A stretch of 64,000 nucleotides of DNA from Gottfriedia acidiceleris (GCF_023115465.1 NZ_CP096034.1:1612001-1676000), one strand, 5' to 3'. Numbered from the stretch's first letter, positions 1 through 9,789 are shown. The notes: generated by a model from the sequence alone, not told the origin. Translations and numbers: made by a program.

Positions 1-43
1 GAACAAAAGCAAGAACTGCTTTTTTCAATGCGTTCCAATTCAA
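1..43 (-). CDS. 5' end of a leftward gene, product unknown (partial)
   Basis: Reading leftward, an AGGAGG ribosome binding site at about 52-57 is followed after 8 bases by a TTG codon at 43-41. An open frame then runs to the window edge and encodes MNWNALKKAVLAFV. The start has a lysine pair followed by a hydrophobic run, as in a membrane or exported protein. Only 14 codons are visible, so no function can be given. A second TTG at 28-26 is less well placed for the ribosome binding site. Confidence 0.5.
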   Translation of the reverse strand, partial: MNWNALKKAVLAFV

Positions 44-571
44 TAGATTTCCCTCCTAATTTGCTAGTAGGTTACTTCCTAAGCATAGGGAAGGATTGTT
101 AAAGCTTCTTTACCCTAGTGTGAATTTTCAGTTAAACTTTAATACTAGCTATTAATACGCTCTTAAGAAATATTAACGATTTTTAAAATTATTTTTTAAT
201 TGCATTTTTATACAATACATAAAATGCTCCAACAGTAATACAAGGCATAAAAGAAGAACAGGGGGAGAAGGGACTAAAGAGTAATAGAGTATTTAAAAAC
301 TACGATTATACCTATACTCGTGATTGCTCCATTACCTACGTTTAATTAGTGGATTTTATAAAACTAAACCCTTCCCAAAAGAATCTACAATTTCTAATTG
401 CCATTCTTTTCACTAAAATTGAATAAATACACACAACAACATTAAATTCTTTTTGTAACATACTAAAGATTCCCAAAAAACTTATTAAATGGTGTTGATT
501 TTTTCTCACATAAGGAGGATAATTGTAACATTATTTTTAACTGAAAATTAACTAAATTAGGGGTAATAAAA
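44..571. other. Divergent intergenic region, no gene seen
   Basis: AT-rich spacer between a leftward gene and the aspartokinase gene. I see no ORF with a convincing start. An AAGGAGG-like site near 511-518 is followed by TTG-TAA, so it is an orphan ribosome-binding-like sequence. I looked for a lysine riboswitch, because the next gene makes aspartyl phosphate, and did not find its conserved segments. Purine-rich patches around 250-290 are unexplained. Confidence 0.4.
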
Positions 572-1933
572 ATGAAAATCGTAAAGTTTGGTGGATCTTC
601 ATTAGCCACTTCGGAACAAATTGAAAAAGTATTTCAAATTGTTACATCAGATGTTGAACGTAAAATTATCGTTGTATCTGCACCAGGTAAAAGATTTCCA
701 GATGATATCAAAGTTACCGATTTACTAATTAGTTGCGCACAACTTGCTCTACAGGGAAAGGATTATTCGAAAGAATTCATTCAAATTATTCAAAGGTATT
801 CTGAAATTGCAAATGGATTAGGTTTATCTGAGAATATTATGAATGAAATTTTACTAGGTATCGAACTTTCTTTAAGTAGTAAAAAGGATCATCCTGCAAG
901 ATATATGGATGCTGTTATGGCATGTGGGGAAGATAATTGTGCTAGATTAGTAGCGTCATATTTTCAGTTAAAAGAACTTGAGGCAAGTTATATTAATCCA
1001 AAAGAAGCAGGTTTATTTGTTACAAATGAACCAGGACATGCCCAAGTTTTAGCAAAAAGCTATGAGAACTTATTCGAATTGAGAAAAAAATCTGGAATTC
1101 TTATTTTCCCAGGATTCTTTGGCTATTCAGAAGATGGACATATCGTTACATTTTCTCGCAGTGGCTCAGATATTACTGGTTCTGTTGTTGCCAACGGAGT
1201 TAAAGCTTCTTTATATGAAAACTTTACTGATGTTGATGCAGTTTTTTCTGTAAATCCTGCGATTATTCATAATCCTAAGGAAATAAAAGAATTAACTTAT
1301 CGAGAAATGAGGGAGTTATCTTATGCAGGCTTTAACGTATTTCATGACGAAGCATTGATACCTGCCTTTCAAGCTGGAATTCCAGTTAACATTAAAAATA
1401 CGAATAATCCAACTGCTCCTGGTTCACGAATTGTTAAGGAACGTACGTTATCAAACGGTCCATTAATTGGGATCGCGAGTGATAATGGATTTTGTAGTAT
1501 TTATATAAGCAAGTATTTAATGAACAGAGAAATAGGATTTGGGCGTAAATTATTGCAAATACTTGAGGATTATCAGATTTCATATGAGCATCAACCAAGT
1601 GGAATCGACGATATTTCGATTATTATTCGTCAAAATCAATTACCAGTTGAATTAGAGTTTCAAATTATTAAACGGATCCAAGATGAATTAGATGCAGACC
1701 ATGTTGTCGTTGAAAGAGACCTTGCCTTGATCATGTTAGTAGGTGAGGGGATGCGTCATAATGTTGGTACTACTGCACGAGCGAGTAAGGCATTAGCAAA
1801 TGCGGGAATAAATATTGAAATGATAAACCAAGGTTCTTCAGAAGTAAGTATGATGTTTGGCGTTAAAACATGCGATGAGAAAAAAGCAGTACAAGTTATT
1901 TATGAAGAATTCTTCTCAAAAAATGTCATCTAA
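572..1933 (+). CDS. yclM: Aspartokinase (YclM/aspartokinase III type)
   Basis: Phosphorylates L-aspartate with ATP, the first step toward lysine, threonine, methionine and diaminopimelate. The N-terminus MKIVKFGGSSLA is the amino-acid-kinase signature KFGGSS. The middle has an FSRSGSDITGS-type nucleotide/substrate segment at about residues 193-204. The last 150 residues look like tandem ACT domains (GEGMRHNVGTTARASKALANAGIN). The 453-residue length matches the monofunctional aspartokinase III of Bacillus rather than the shorter LysC types. The start is an ATG with a GGGG site 9 bases upstream. It lies 74 bases before alaR, so co-transcription with the alanine genes is possible but not shown. 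No T-box or L-box is visible upstream. Confidence 0.88.
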   Translation: MKIVKFGGSSLATSEQIEKVFQIVTSDVERKIIVVSAPGKRFPDDIKVTDLLISCAQLALQGKDYSKEFIQIIQRYSEIANGLGLSENIMNEILLGIELSLSSKKDHPARYMDAVMACGEDNCARLVASYFQLKELEASYINPKEAGLFVTNEPGHAQVLAKSYENLFELRKKSGILIFPGFFGYSEDGHIVTFSRSGSDITGSVVANGVKASLYENFTDVDAVFSVNPAIIHNPKEIKELTYREMRELSYAGFNVFHDEALIPAFQAGIPVNIKNTNNPTAPGSRIVKERTLSNGPLIGIASDNGFCSIYISKYLMNREIGFGRKLLQILEDYQISYEHQPSGIDDISIIIRQNQLPVELEFQIIKRIQDELDADHVVVERDLALIMLVGEGMRHNVGTTARASKALANAGINIEMINQGSSEVSMMFGVKTCDEKKAVQVIYEEFFSKNVI

Positions 1934-2013
1934 CTAAATTAGTAAAATATAGATGAATAGAATAAACATCTAAAGTAATTCCAGAAAATGGAATACATAA
2001 GGAGTAAATGAAT

Positions 2014-2508
2014 ATGACAGAAAAAGAAATACAATTACTTCAGTGTATTGAACAAAATGGACGCTTAAGTAATGACGTAATAGCAAAAATGATAGGAGCT
2101 ACTGAAAAAGAGGTAGCAGATATATTAACAAAATTTGAAAACGATCGCATAATTCTTCAATATATTACGCTTATTGATTGGGGGAAAGTGCCAGTTCAAG
2201 AAAGTATAACTGCAATGATTGATGTAAAAGTAGCTCCAAAACGTGGCGTAGGGTTTGATGAGATTGCTGAAAAAATCTATTTATACCCAGAAGTTAAATC
2301 AGTTTATTTGATGTCCGGAACATATGACTTATCAGTTGTAGTTGAAGGAAAAACAATGACATCAATTGCTTCATTTGTATCCCAAAAACTATCGACTTTA
2401 GAATCTATTTTATCAACGACTACCCATTTTATTTTAAAACGTTATAAACATGATAGTATCGTATACGGTCAAAAACAAAGTGATAAGCGTATGGTGATTA
2501 CGCCATGA
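2014..2508 (+). CDS. alaR: Lrp/AsnC-family regulator AlaR
   Basis: Transcription regulator of the leucine-responsive family, expected to control the adjacent alanine transaminase gene. Residues 1-60 form a winged helix-turn-helix (LLQCIEQNGRLSNDVIAKMIGA). The rest is the RAM/AsnC ligand-binding beta-alpha domain with the MSGTYDLSVVVEGKT segment. The family length is about 150-165 residues. I prefer ATG 2014 over ATG 2008, because TAAGGAG at 1998-2004 is 9 bases from the former and only 3 from the latter. The stop overlaps the start of alaT by four bases (ATGA), which indicates translational coupling. The same pair occurs in B. subtilis as yugG-yugH. Confidence 0.85.
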   Translation: MTEKEIQLLQCIEQNGRLSNDVIAKMIGATEKEVADILTKFENDRIILQYITLIDWGKVPVQESITAMIDVKVAPKRGVGFDEIAEKIYLYPEVKSVYLMSGTYDLSVVVEGKTMTSIASFVSQKLSTLESILSTTTHFILKRYKHDSIVYGQKQSDKRMVITP

Positions 2509-3707
2509 GTAAATTTAACTTATCAAATACAGTAACTACACTACAACCATCAGGGATTCGAAAGTTTTTTGATTTAGCGGCTAGTATGGATAATGTCATT
2601 TCACTTGGGGTAGGTGAACCCGATTTTGTCACGCCTTGGAACGTGAGAGAAGCAAGTATTTATTCATTAGAAACAGGACATACGGCATATACTTCAAATG
2701 CTGGACTCCTAGAATTACGTCAAGAAGTAAGCCGATATTTTGCTAAGAAGTTTGATGTGCATTATAGTCCAGAAGATGAATTAATTATAACTGTAGGGGC
2801 AAGTCAAGGGATTGATATTGCTTTAAGAACAATTTTAAATCCAGGAGACGAAGTAATCGTTATTGATCCATGCTTTGTTTCGTATGCTCCTCTAGTTTCA
2901 CTAGCAGGCGGTGTTCCAGTTCATTTATCAACGACAGGAGAAGAAGAATTTAAAATCAATCTTCAAGCGTTGAAAAAGAAACTTACACCGAAAACAAAGG
3001 CGATTTTACTTTGTAATCCTAATAATCCAACTGGTACTCTACTAGAAAAAGAATTATTAGAAGATTTAGCCGTATTTGTTAAAAAACATAATTTAATAGT
3101 CATTTCAGATGAAATTTATGCTGAGCTTGTTTATGATGGTGAATATACAAGCTTTGCAAATATCGATGGTATGCGAGACCATACAATTTTAATTTCTGGA
3201 TTCTCTAAGACATTTGCAATGACAGGCTGGCGACTTGGAATTGTTGCAGCACCTTCGGACATTATTTCTCATATGCTTAAAGTTCATCAATATGCAATTA
3301 TGTGTGCACCAACTATGTCACAGCATGCTGCAGTTGAAGCACTTCGAAATGGAGATCATGATGTAGAAGCAATGCGACGTAGTTATATGCAACGTCGTAA
3401 TTTCCTTGTGCAATCTCTTCAAGAAATTGGATTATCATGTCATCTCCCAGGTGGAGCTTTTTATGTATTCCCATCAATACAGAATACTGGCTTAACATCA
3501 GAGGAGTTCGCTGAACAATTATTATTAAAAGAGAGAGTAGCGGTCGTCCCGGGAAATGTTTTTGGAGATTGTGGTGAAGGGTATATTCGATGTTCTTACG
3601 CAACTTCATTAAATCAATTAATCGAAGCTACAAAAAGGATTAATCGATTCTTACAGACTCTTCCAACTTACCAACCAACAAATTTTATTAAAGTTGAAAG
3701 TAAATAA
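2505..3707 (+). CDS. alaT: Alanine transaminase AlaT (class I PLP aminotransferase)
   Basis: Transfers an amino group between glutamate and pyruvate to make alanine; cytosolic and PLP-dependent. Fold-type I landmarks are visible: GASQGIDIALR near residue 105, CNPNNPTG (substrate/PLP contact) near 170, SDEIYAELVYDGEY, and the PLP lysine in SGFSKTFAMTGWRLG near 235. The 400-residue length is usual. It overlaps alaR by four bases and ends in a strong terminator shared with the convergent sirB. The substrate is inferred from the alaR pairing; the fold alone would allow aspartate or other 2-oxo acid partners. Confidence 0.85.
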   Translation: MSKFNLSNTVTTLQPSGIRKFFDLAASMDNVISLGVGEPDFVTPWNVREASIYSLETGHTAYTSNAGLLELRQEVSRYFAKKFDVHYSPEDELIITVGASQGIDIALRTILNPGDEVIVIDPCFVSYAPLVSLAGGVPVHLSTTGEEEFKINLQALKKKLTPKTKAILLCNPNNPTGTLLEKELLEDLAVFVKKHNLIVISDEIYAELVYDGEYTSFANIDGMRDHTILISGFSKTFAMTGWRLGIVAAPSDIISHMLKVHQYAIMCAPTMSQHAAVEALRNGDHDVEAMRRSYMQRRNFLVQSLQEIGLSCHLPGGAFYVFPSIQNTGLTSEEFAEQLLLKERVAVVPGNVFGDCGEGYIRCSYATSLNQLIEATKRINRFLQTLPTYQPTNFIKVESK

Positions 3708-3710
3708 ACG

Positions 3711-3757
3711 AAAAAAAGCTCTTGTTCTCTATTTAAGGAAACAAGAGCTTTTATTTT
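3711..3757. terminator. Bidirectional terminator between alaT and sirB
   Basis: An 11-bp perfect stem (AAGCTCTTGTT at 3716-3726 and its complement at 3740-3750) is flanked by A-rich sequence on the left and T-rich sequence on the right, so it can end both convergent transcripts. Confidence 0.9.
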
Positions 3758-4506
3758 ATTACAGTGTATAATTCATTTGTTTGAGCTTCAATTATTCTTT
3801 CAGTAAAAATTGATGTAATTAAGCAATCGTACCCTAAGGTTTCACATAATATCCAGTTATTTTGCATTTCTAGAGGTAACGATTTTATTCTATCTTTTAA
3901 TTCATTCATAAGAGTTCCTGAAAAAAATAAATACGGAACGATTATTACTTGATGATTTTTTTCAGTCAATAGTTGATTCCATGCTTCGTTTATCGACGGC
4001 TTTGAAACTGCCATAAAAGCGGGGAGTACAGGATGCTTTAAATTTGTTTCAAGATGTTTAACGATTGAATTGAAATCATCTATCGTTAATGGATCACTAC
4101 TTCCTCGTCCAACTAGCAATATTTTAGTTGGCTTTATTAAATACTTAACCTTTTCATTAATTCGCTTTTGGATTAAATTGATCATATTTTTGTGTATTCC
4201 GATTGGAGAGGCAATTTTTATTTTTATATGCGGATATACCTTTTGAAATTTAGCGATTTCAAGAGGTATATCCACCTTTGCATGATTTGCAGAAAGGAGT
4301 AAAACCGGCAATACTGTTACCGATTTAGCTCCTTTACGCAAACAATTCTCTAATCCTACTGAAATTGATGGTTCTGCGAGTTCAATAAAACTAATTTCTT
4401 GAATAGGGCAATCGATTTGTTTTTGTACTTTTTTAACAAATTGTATGGCTGAATGGACAGCCGATTTTACACGGCTGCCATGACATACATATAAGATTGC
4501 ATCCAT
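3751..4506 (-). CDS. sirB: Sirohydrochlorin ferrochelatase SirB (CbiX family)
   Basis: Inserts Fe2+ into sirohydrochlorin to give siroheme, the cofactor of the sulfite reductase in the same operon. The N-terminus MDAILYVCHGSRV carries the CbiX/SirB histidine (CHGSR). The protein has two homologous halves, each starting with a short beta strand and a G-S-R/S-type turn (LLVGRGSSDPLTIDDFN in the second half). The length of 251 residues fits the two-repeat bacterial form. It is the last gene of the sulfur operon, and its stop codon lies inside the shared terminator. CbiX-type cobaltochelatase activity cannot be excluded, but the siroheme context favours iron. Confidence 0.85.
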   Translation of the reverse strand: MDAILYVCHGSRVKSAVHSAIQFVKKVQKQIDCPIQEISFIELAEPSISVGLENCLRKGAKSVTVLPVLLLSANHAKVDIPLEIAKFQKVYPHIKIKIASPIGIHKNMINLIQKRINEKVKYLIKPTKILLVGRGSSDPLTIDDFNSIVKHLETNLKHPVLPAFMAVSKPSINEAWNQLLTEKNHQVIIVPYLFFSGTLMNELKDRIKSLPLEMQNNWILCETLGYDCLITSIFTERIIEAQTNELYTVIK

Positions 4507-4539
4507 TCTAAAGCACCTCGTTCCATTTTAAGGGAGAAT

Positions 4540-5325
4540 TTATAGACTTGAGTAATTAATGTTTGTATGTTCAGTGATCGCGTTATAGTTTGTCTCAAAC
4601 CATTGTAATTGATGGTGTAAATTTACTACTTCTCCTACGATAATCATACTAGGATTGGCTATTTTTTCTTTTTCAATGTCAGTTATTACATTTTTTAGTG
4701 TACTAATGACAGTTCGCTGTTGTTCAGTCGTACCATAGTGAATCAGGGCAACGGGTGTGTCTTGATGTTTTCCATTTGAAATTAGTTGATGCCGAATATA
4801 TGGTAAATTATTAACCCCCATATAAATTGCTAGTGTGTCAATGCCTTTTGCTAAAGAGGCCCATTTAACCGTATCCTCTTCTTTGCAATGACCTGTTACA
4901 AAAGCAAAGGAACTACTATAATCACGATGGGTGACAGGGATACCAGCATAAGCTGGAGCTGCTATACCTGATGTAATGCCAGGAACGATTTCAAAAGAGA
5001 CACCACGTTCTACAAGATAAGTTGCTTCTTCACCACCACGACCAAAAATGAAAGGATCTCCACCTTTTAATCGAACTACGTTTTTTCCTTTTTTTGCATA
5101 CTTCACTAAGAAAGCATTTATTGTTTCTTGTTTTAATGCATGGTAGTTTGGGAGTTTACCAGCGTATATTAACTCGACGGATTCTTTTGCATACTCTAAT
5201 AGTTCCTTATTAACTAGTCGGTCATAAATAATGACATCTGCATTTTGAATGCACTTTAGTCCTTTTACTGTAATTAGATCAACGTCCCCTGGTCCAGCAC
5301 CAACTAAATAAACTTTTCCAATCAT
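4540..5325 (-). CDS. sumT: Uroporphyrinogen-III C-methyltransferase (SUMT)
   Basis: Uses two S-adenosylmethionine molecules to convert uroporphyrinogen III to precorrin-2 for siroheme. The SAM-binding start VYLVGAGPGDVDLITVKG, the VVRLKGGDPFIFGRGGEE loop and VPGITSGIAAPAYAGIPVTHR are all diagnostic for SUMT. It is a stand-alone methyltransferase of about 261 residues, with none of the CysG oxidase/chelatase N-terminal domains. The frame opens at GTG 5334, but ATG 5325 sits 6 bases after a GAGGTG site and is preferred. It is 33 bases upstream of sirB in the operon. Confidence 0.92.
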   Translation of the reverse strand: MIGKVYLVGAGPGDVDLITVKGLKCIQNADVIIYDRLVNKELLEYAKESVELIYAGKLPNYHALKQETINAFLVKYAKKGKNVVRLKGGDPFIFGRGGEEATYLVERGVSFEIVPGITSGIAAPAYAGIPVTHRDYSSSFAFVTGHCKEEDTVKWASLAKGIDTLAIYMGVNNLPYIRHQLISNGKHQDTPVALIHYGTTEQQRTVISTLKNVITDIEKEKIANPSMIIVGEVVNLHHQLQWFETNYNAITEHTNINYSSL

Positions 5326-5341
5326 TCCACACACCTCATCA

Positions 5342-5560
5342 TCATCGTTTACTTAAAACTTCTAAATCTAAAACAAATCCACCACTTTGGCTAACTTTCT
5401 TTTTTTCATACATTAGTAATTCTTTAACGTCCGGTTTCTTAACATAAAACTTTTCAAGTTCTGTATCAACTAGTTTAAATGCTTTTTCATCATCATTTGC
5501 TAATATAACAATAGGAACGATACGACTTTCGATTGATGCTTCAAATCGATATAAAAACAT
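5342..5560 (-). CDS. Small DUF3906-family protein
   Basis: A 72-residue protein starting MFLYRFEASIESRIVPIVILANDDEKAFKLVDTELEKFY. It resembles the short DUF3906 proteins found beside sulfate-assimilation genes in the Bacillus cereus group. It has alternating beta strands with an acidic helix and ends in a KKKVSQSGGFVLDLE strand. There is no catalytic motif, signal peptide or membrane segment. It is packed between sulfite reductase and sumT with gaps under 20 bases, so it probably acts in sulfite reduction or siroheme supply. That role is inferred only from position. Confidence 0.7.
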   Translation of the reverse strand: MFLYRFEASIESRIVPIVILANDDEKAFKLVDTELEKFYVKKPDVKELLMYEKKKVSQSGGFVLDLEVLSKR

Positions 5561-5576
5561 ATGTCACCGACTTTCT

Positions 5577-7199
5577 TTAAGATGCATTGACAGTTTCAAG
5601 AATGGAAGTTAAATAGGTTTGTAATTCTTCAATTCCAACTCTTGATACATAATCTAAAAAGGTTTCTGAAGGTAGTTTATTTTCGCTAAAGTGCTGCAAG
5701 AATTTTTCTAATACTAGGTGGAGGGCAGGGGATTCAACCTTCCCTTTTAATTTTTCATTTAATTTACCACCATTGGCTAATGTACCACCTACATAAATTT
5801 CAAAAGCCTCTACTAATTCTTTTTTCTCATTACGAGCCTTGATGCCTTGAAGTCCTATATCAGCGATTGCTCTTTGACCACAAGAGTTAGGGCAACCAAC
5901 CATGTGAATTCTAACTGGTACATCTAAAGTAATTTTTTCATCTAAATAAGATGCTGTATCCTTCATACGAGCCTTCGTTTCAACTAATGCTAAATTGCAG
6001 TATTCATTTCCTGTACAAGCAACAGAGTAACCAATAAATTTTGGAGGTATTGGAGTGAATTTTTCAAGTATTGGTTCTTTCAATAATTCCTCAATATTTT
6101 CAGCTGGAATATTTGGTAAAATTAAATTTTGTGAATTACAATTACGTATTTCACCATTACCGTATTTTTTAACAATTCTAGCTAATTCAAAAACATCCTT
6201 AGAATGCAATCTTCCAACAGGTATACTTAATCCAACATAATTTAATCCTTCTTGCTTTTGTGGATGAACTCCATAAAAATATCCTGCATTCCATGACTCT
6301 TCAAAGCCAGTTCCTTTTGGTAATAGCTTACCTGTATATCCTTCTAAAACTTCTTTAAACTTTTCAACGCCCCAATCAGCGACTAAAAACTTTAAACGAG
6401 AGTGATGGCGTTTCTCACGGTAGCCATAATCTCTAAAGATTGTAGTAACGGCGATCGCAACTTCTTTCACTTGATGTGGTAACAAGAATACATCAAGTTC
6501 TTGAGCTAAATGTGGAGCGGAAGATAGCCCACCACCAACTTTTAAATGGAAACCACAAGTTTCTTTGCCGTCAATTTCTTTAATAGCCGGAATAAATGAA
6601 ATGCAGTTAATTTCTGCATTTGACGCATTATTTTTATTTGTACTGATCGACATTTTATATTTTCTAGGTAGATTGGAGAACTCTTCATTAAACTGAAAGA
6701 ATTCATAAACTTCCTTTACGATAGGTGTAGTATCAAATAATTCATTAGGATCAATTCCTGCAAGTGGATTTCCAACGATATTACGTGTAATATCACCGCA
6801 TGCCCCAGCACTAGATAGACCAACTTTTTCTAAACGTGTGAAAATATCTGGAATTTGATCAATTGTTAACCAATGAAATTGGATCGCTTGACGGGTTGTA
6901 ATATCATACACATCTCGACCATAATCGCGAGCGATTTCTGCTAATGTTATAAGCTGTTCATGTGTTAGTATGCCAGACGGAACATTAACTCGCATCATAA
7001 AATATCCGGCTTCTTTTGGTTTTTGTAAATAGCATCCAGCCCACTTGAATAAATCCCATTGATCTTTTGGAATTGATTCAAACCCATTTTTTGCATAGTA
7101 GGGGATGTCATCATAGATTTTAAGTCCATCCTTAACGAGTTTCTTTTTCTCAGTTTCATTTAGCTTAAGATTGTCTTTCCAAATTTTTTCAAATGCCAT
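5577..7199 (-). CDS. Ferredoxin-type nitrite/sulfite reductase (siroheme, 4Fe-4S)
   Basis: Six-electron reduction of sulfite to sulfide. The protein is 540 residues with two nitrite/sulfite reductase ferredoxin-like half domains. The siroheme-4Fe4S ligands are visible near the C-terminal third as CTGNEYC (C-x5-C) and CPNSC (C-x3-C). ACGDITRNIVGNPLAG and YDITTRQAIQFHWL are family signatures. The B. subtilis enzyme is the two-subunit CysJI; here there is a single polypeptide and no flavoprotein partner, so ferredoxin or a similar carrier is the likely donor. Position after cysC and before sumT/sirB supports sulfite over nitrite as the substrate. Confidence 0.88.
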   Translation of the reverse strand: MAFEKIWKDNLKLNETEKKKLVKDGLKIYDDIPYYAKNGFESIPKDQWDLFKWAGCYLQKPKEAGYFMMRVNVPSGILTHEQLITLAEIARDYGRDVYDITTRQAIQFHWLTIDQIPDIFTRLEKVGLSSAGACGDITRNIVGNPLAGIDPNELFDTTPIVKEVYEFFQFNEEFSNLPRKYKMSISTNKNNASNAEINCISFIPAIKEIDGKETCGFHLKVGGGLSSAPHLAQELDVFLLPHQVKEVAIAVTTIFRDYGYREKRHHSRLKFLVADWGVEKFKEVLEGYTGKLLPKGTGFEESWNAGYFYGVHPQKQEGLNYVGLSIPVGRLHSKDVFELARIVKKYGNGEIRNCNSQNLILPNIPAENIEELLKEPILEKFTPIPPKFIGYSVACTGNEYCNLALVETKARMKDTASYLDEKITLDVPVRIHMVGCPNSCGQRAIADIGLQGIKARNEKKELVEAFEIYVGGTLANGGKLNEKLKGKVESPALHLVLEKFLQHFSENKLPSETFLDYVSRVGIEELQTYLTSILETVNAS

Positions 7200-7210
7200 C
7201 GAAAATCACC

Positions 7211-7807
7211 TTACCCAATATAATTTTTACTCTTTAAAAATTGAAGTATTGTTTCAACACAATCTTGTACAGATTGTTTATCAGTATTTAATATAATTTC
7301 TGGATTGATTGGTGCCTCATACGGAGAGCTGATGCCCGTAAAGTTTTGAATTTCACCATTTTTTGCTTTTTTATAAAGTCCTTTCGGATCTCTACTCTCA
7401 CAAGTTTCAACGGAGCATTCTACGTAAACTTCAATAAACTCGTCTTGTTCGACTAATGACCGAACGATATTTCGATCAGCAATAAAAGGGGAGATAAAAG
7501 CCGTTAAGACAATTTGCCCGTTATCTACAAAGAGTTTTGCTACTTCACCAATTCGTCTGATGTTTTCAGTTCTGTCAAAATCAGTGAAACCTAGATCTTT
7601 GTTTAAGCCATGACGAATATTATCACCATCTAATACGTATTGTTGAACATTAAGATGGTATAAAGCTTTTGCAATCTCGTTAGCAATCGTCGATTTACCT
7701 GAAGCGGATAAACCAGTAAACCATAAAATACAGCTGTGGTGATTGTTTTTTTGTCGGCGATCTTCTTTTGAAATACTAGCTTGATGCCAAACGATATTTT
7801 CAGACAT
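7211..7807 (-). CDS. cysC: Adenylylsulfate kinase CysC
   Basis: Phosphorylates APS to PAPS with ATP. A Walker A loop GLSASGKST is at residues 32-40, and the DGDNIRHGLNKDLGF APS-binding loop and DRTENIRRIGEVAKL follow. Length 198 residues, as usual. It sits 12 bases downstream of sat and 11 upstream of the sulfite reductase gene, an operon arrangement. Having CysC together with a cysteine-rich CysH is typical of Bacillus, where the reductase can accept APS or PAPS. Confidence 0.93.
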   Translation of the reverse strand: MSENIVWHQASISKEDRRQKNNHHSCILWFTGLSASGKSTIANEIAKALYHLNVQQYVLDGDNIRHGLNKDLGFTDFDRTENIRRIGEVAKLFVDNGQIVLTAFISPFIADRNIVRSLVEQDEFIEVYVECSVETCESRDPKGLYKKAKNGEIQNFTGISSPYEAPINPEIILNTDKQSVQDCVETILQFLKSKNYIG

Positions 7808-7819
7808 TCAACTTTTCTC

Positions 7820-8971
7820 CTATTCTACAGAAATTGATTCAGGTTCTTTTAAACCTTCAATTAGTACTTCTACAACTTCTTTTCTACTAAAAGCAGAAGG
7901 AGGAAGTTCACCTTTTTTTAGCATTTCACGAACCTTCGTACCTGATAAAGTTACGTGATGCTCGCTACCATGCGGGCATGTTTTGGTTGATGCCATATTC
8001 TCGCACTTTGTGCAATAGAAACTATTTTCAAAGAATAGTAGAGAGATTCCTAATTCATCTTGTGAAAACTTTTGAAATATTTTTTGTGCATCATAAGTTC
8101 CATAGTAGTTGCCGACACCAGCATGATCACGTCCAACAATAAAATGTGTACAGCCATAATTTTTTCGAACAATTGAATGGAAAATAGCTTCTCTTGGTCC
8201 CGCATAACGCATTGCGGCAGGGAATACGGCTAAAAATACACGATCTGAAGGATAATAGTTTTGGAGTAAGACCTTATAGCTTTTCATTCGAACTTCTGCA
8301 GGAATATCGTCCGATTTTGTCTCACCAACTAATGGGTTTAAGAATAATCCATCTACAATTTCAAGTGCGGTTTTCTGAATATATTCATGGGCACGATGAA
8401 CAGGATTACGAGTTTGGAACCCAACTATTTTTTTCCAATTTAATGATGCGAATTTTTCTCTCGTTTCTTTTGGACTTAAATAATGTTCAGAGAATTGAGA
8501 ACGATTAATTTGTCTAATAACAGTTACTTCGCCACCTAAATAAACATCACCACGGGAATACATTTTTGCTACTCCAGGGTGGTTTGTGTCAGTAGTACCA
8601 AAAACAAACTGTGCCTCTAGTAATTTGTTAGGTGTATAAATATCATCAATCCTTAACAAGCCATACACATTATTTTCCCAAGTTAGTTTAACTTGTTCGC
8701 CTAGTTTTAGATTACTAGCTATCTTTCCACTTACAGGAAGGGTAATTGGAATACTCCATACAGTCCCATCTTTTAATCGCATTGTGCTTACGACTTGCTC
8801 ATAATCATCTTTTCCTAAATAACCAGTTAGGGGACTATAAGCTCCATTTCCAATTAACTCTAGATCACTTAACGCAATTAAATCTAAAGGAATTTCCTTT
8901 ATACCATCCTTAACAGTAACTTCTGGATTAAATCGATTAATTAAGACTCCGCCATGTGGAGGTAAACTCAT
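7820..8971 (-). CDS. sat: Sulfate adenylyltransferase (ATP sulfurylase)
   Basis: Makes APS from sulfate and ATP. The conserved [15 protein letters not shown] (HxxH nucleotide site) and [18 protein letters not shown] are present. The C-terminal part contains a CTKC...CPHG set of cysteine/histidine residues that could bind a metal. The open frame extends 26 codons upstream to 9049, but ATG 8971 begins [14 protein letters not shown], matching known Sat starts, and has AAGGAG 9 bases before it. This gives 383 residues. It follows cysH and precedes cysC. Confidence 0.93.
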   Translation of the reverse strand: MSLPPHGGVLINRFNPEVTVKDGIKEIPLDLIALSDLELIGNGAYSPLTGYLGKDDYEQVVSTMRLKDGTVWSIPITLPVSGKIASNLKLGEQVKLTWENNVYGLLRIDDIYTPNKLLEAQFVFGTTDTNHPGVAKMYSRGDVYLGGEVTVIRQINRSQFSEHYLSPKETREKFASLNWKKIVGFQTRNPVHRAHEYIQKTALEIVDGLFLNPLVGETKSDDIPAEVRMKSYKVLLQNYYPSDRVFLAVFPAAMRYAGPREAIFHSIVRKNYGCTHFIVGRDHAGVGNYYGTYDAQKIFQKFSQDELGISLLFFENSFYCTKCENMASTKTCPHGSEHHVTLSGTKVREMLKKGELPPSAFSRKEVVEVLIEGLKEPESISVE

Positions 8972-9049
8972 TTCTAAACACTCCTTAAATTTTCCTATTT
9001 TAATAGTTAGTAAGAATAAACTTTCATTTTTTGCATTTAATAAAGACAA

Positions 9050-9751
9050 CTAATCATGTAATCCACATTCAGTTTTTTGTGAACCAGACCAACGACCAGA
9101 GCGACTATCTGAAGAGTTTGAAGCAGGTAATGTACATACCTCACAACCAATGCTTGGGTACCCTATATCGTGTAATGGATTGTATGGGAGATTTTTGTAA
9201 TATACATATCGCCAAACTTCCTTCCAAGTCCAGTGGATTAAGGGACAAACTTTAATTGAGCTGAACTTATTATCTAGATTAAGAAATTCTGTTTTTTGTC
9301 TTGACGGAGATTGTTCCCTTCTTAAGCCTGACACCCAGGCTGGAGCACTATTTAGAGCTTCTTGAAGTGGTAAGATTTTGCGTATATTACAGCACTTATT
9401 TGGTTCACGCTTCCATAACTCATCTCCATGAATACGAGCTTGCTCTTCTAAAGTCAGACTTGGTGTTTTCTTTTCTATTTGTAAGCTTGGATAGTTAGCT
9501 TGTACGCGATCTATTAATTCATAAGTTTCCTTAAAATGTAGGCCGGTCTCTAAAAAAACAACCTTTGCATCAGGTTTTACTTTTGAAATTAAATCAATTA
9601 GTAAGATTCCCTCAACTCCAAAGCTACAAGCATAAACTAGATCATCACCATAGGTTTTGTAAGCCCACTCGAGTACTTCAAGTGCACCTTTTGTTTCATT
9701 ATCAATCGAAAAGTCTGGAATACTTTTCTCGTTCCAATTTTCAAATCTCAT
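9050..9751 (-). CDS. cysH: APS/PAPS reductase CysH
   Basis: Thioredoxin-dependent reduction of APS or PAPS to sulfite. Key features are [15 protein letters not shown] (PP-loop-like nucleotide site), KCCNIRK and GCEVC (the two cysteine pairs that bind a 4Fe-4S cluster in APS-type reductases), and the C-terminal ECGLHD with the catalytic cysteine. The frame opens at a TTG that is part of the ribosome binding site; ATG 9751 with GGAGG 8 bases upstream is the real start (233 residues). It follows the yezD hairpin and leads the main catalytic part of the operon. Confidence 0.92.
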   Translation of the reverse strand: MRFENWNEKSIPDFSIDNETKGALEVLEWAYKTYGDDLVYACSFGVEGILLIDLISKVKPDAKVVFLETGLHFKETYELIDRVQANYPSLQIEKKTPSLTLEEQARIHGDELWKREPNKCCNIRKILPLQEALNSAPAWVSGLRREQSPSRQKTEFLNLDNKFSSIKVCPLIHWTWKEVWRYVYYKNLPYNPLHDIGYPSIGCEVCTLPASNSSDSRSGRWSGSQKTECGLHD

Positions 9752-9789
9752 ATTACTTTCCTCCAATTGACTAAAGAAGCCAAGTTATC

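Noticed and set aside
44-571. Lysine riboswitch upstream of the aspartokinase
   Set aside because: None of the conserved L-box segments could be found, and there is no terminator/antiterminator pair before the start codon.
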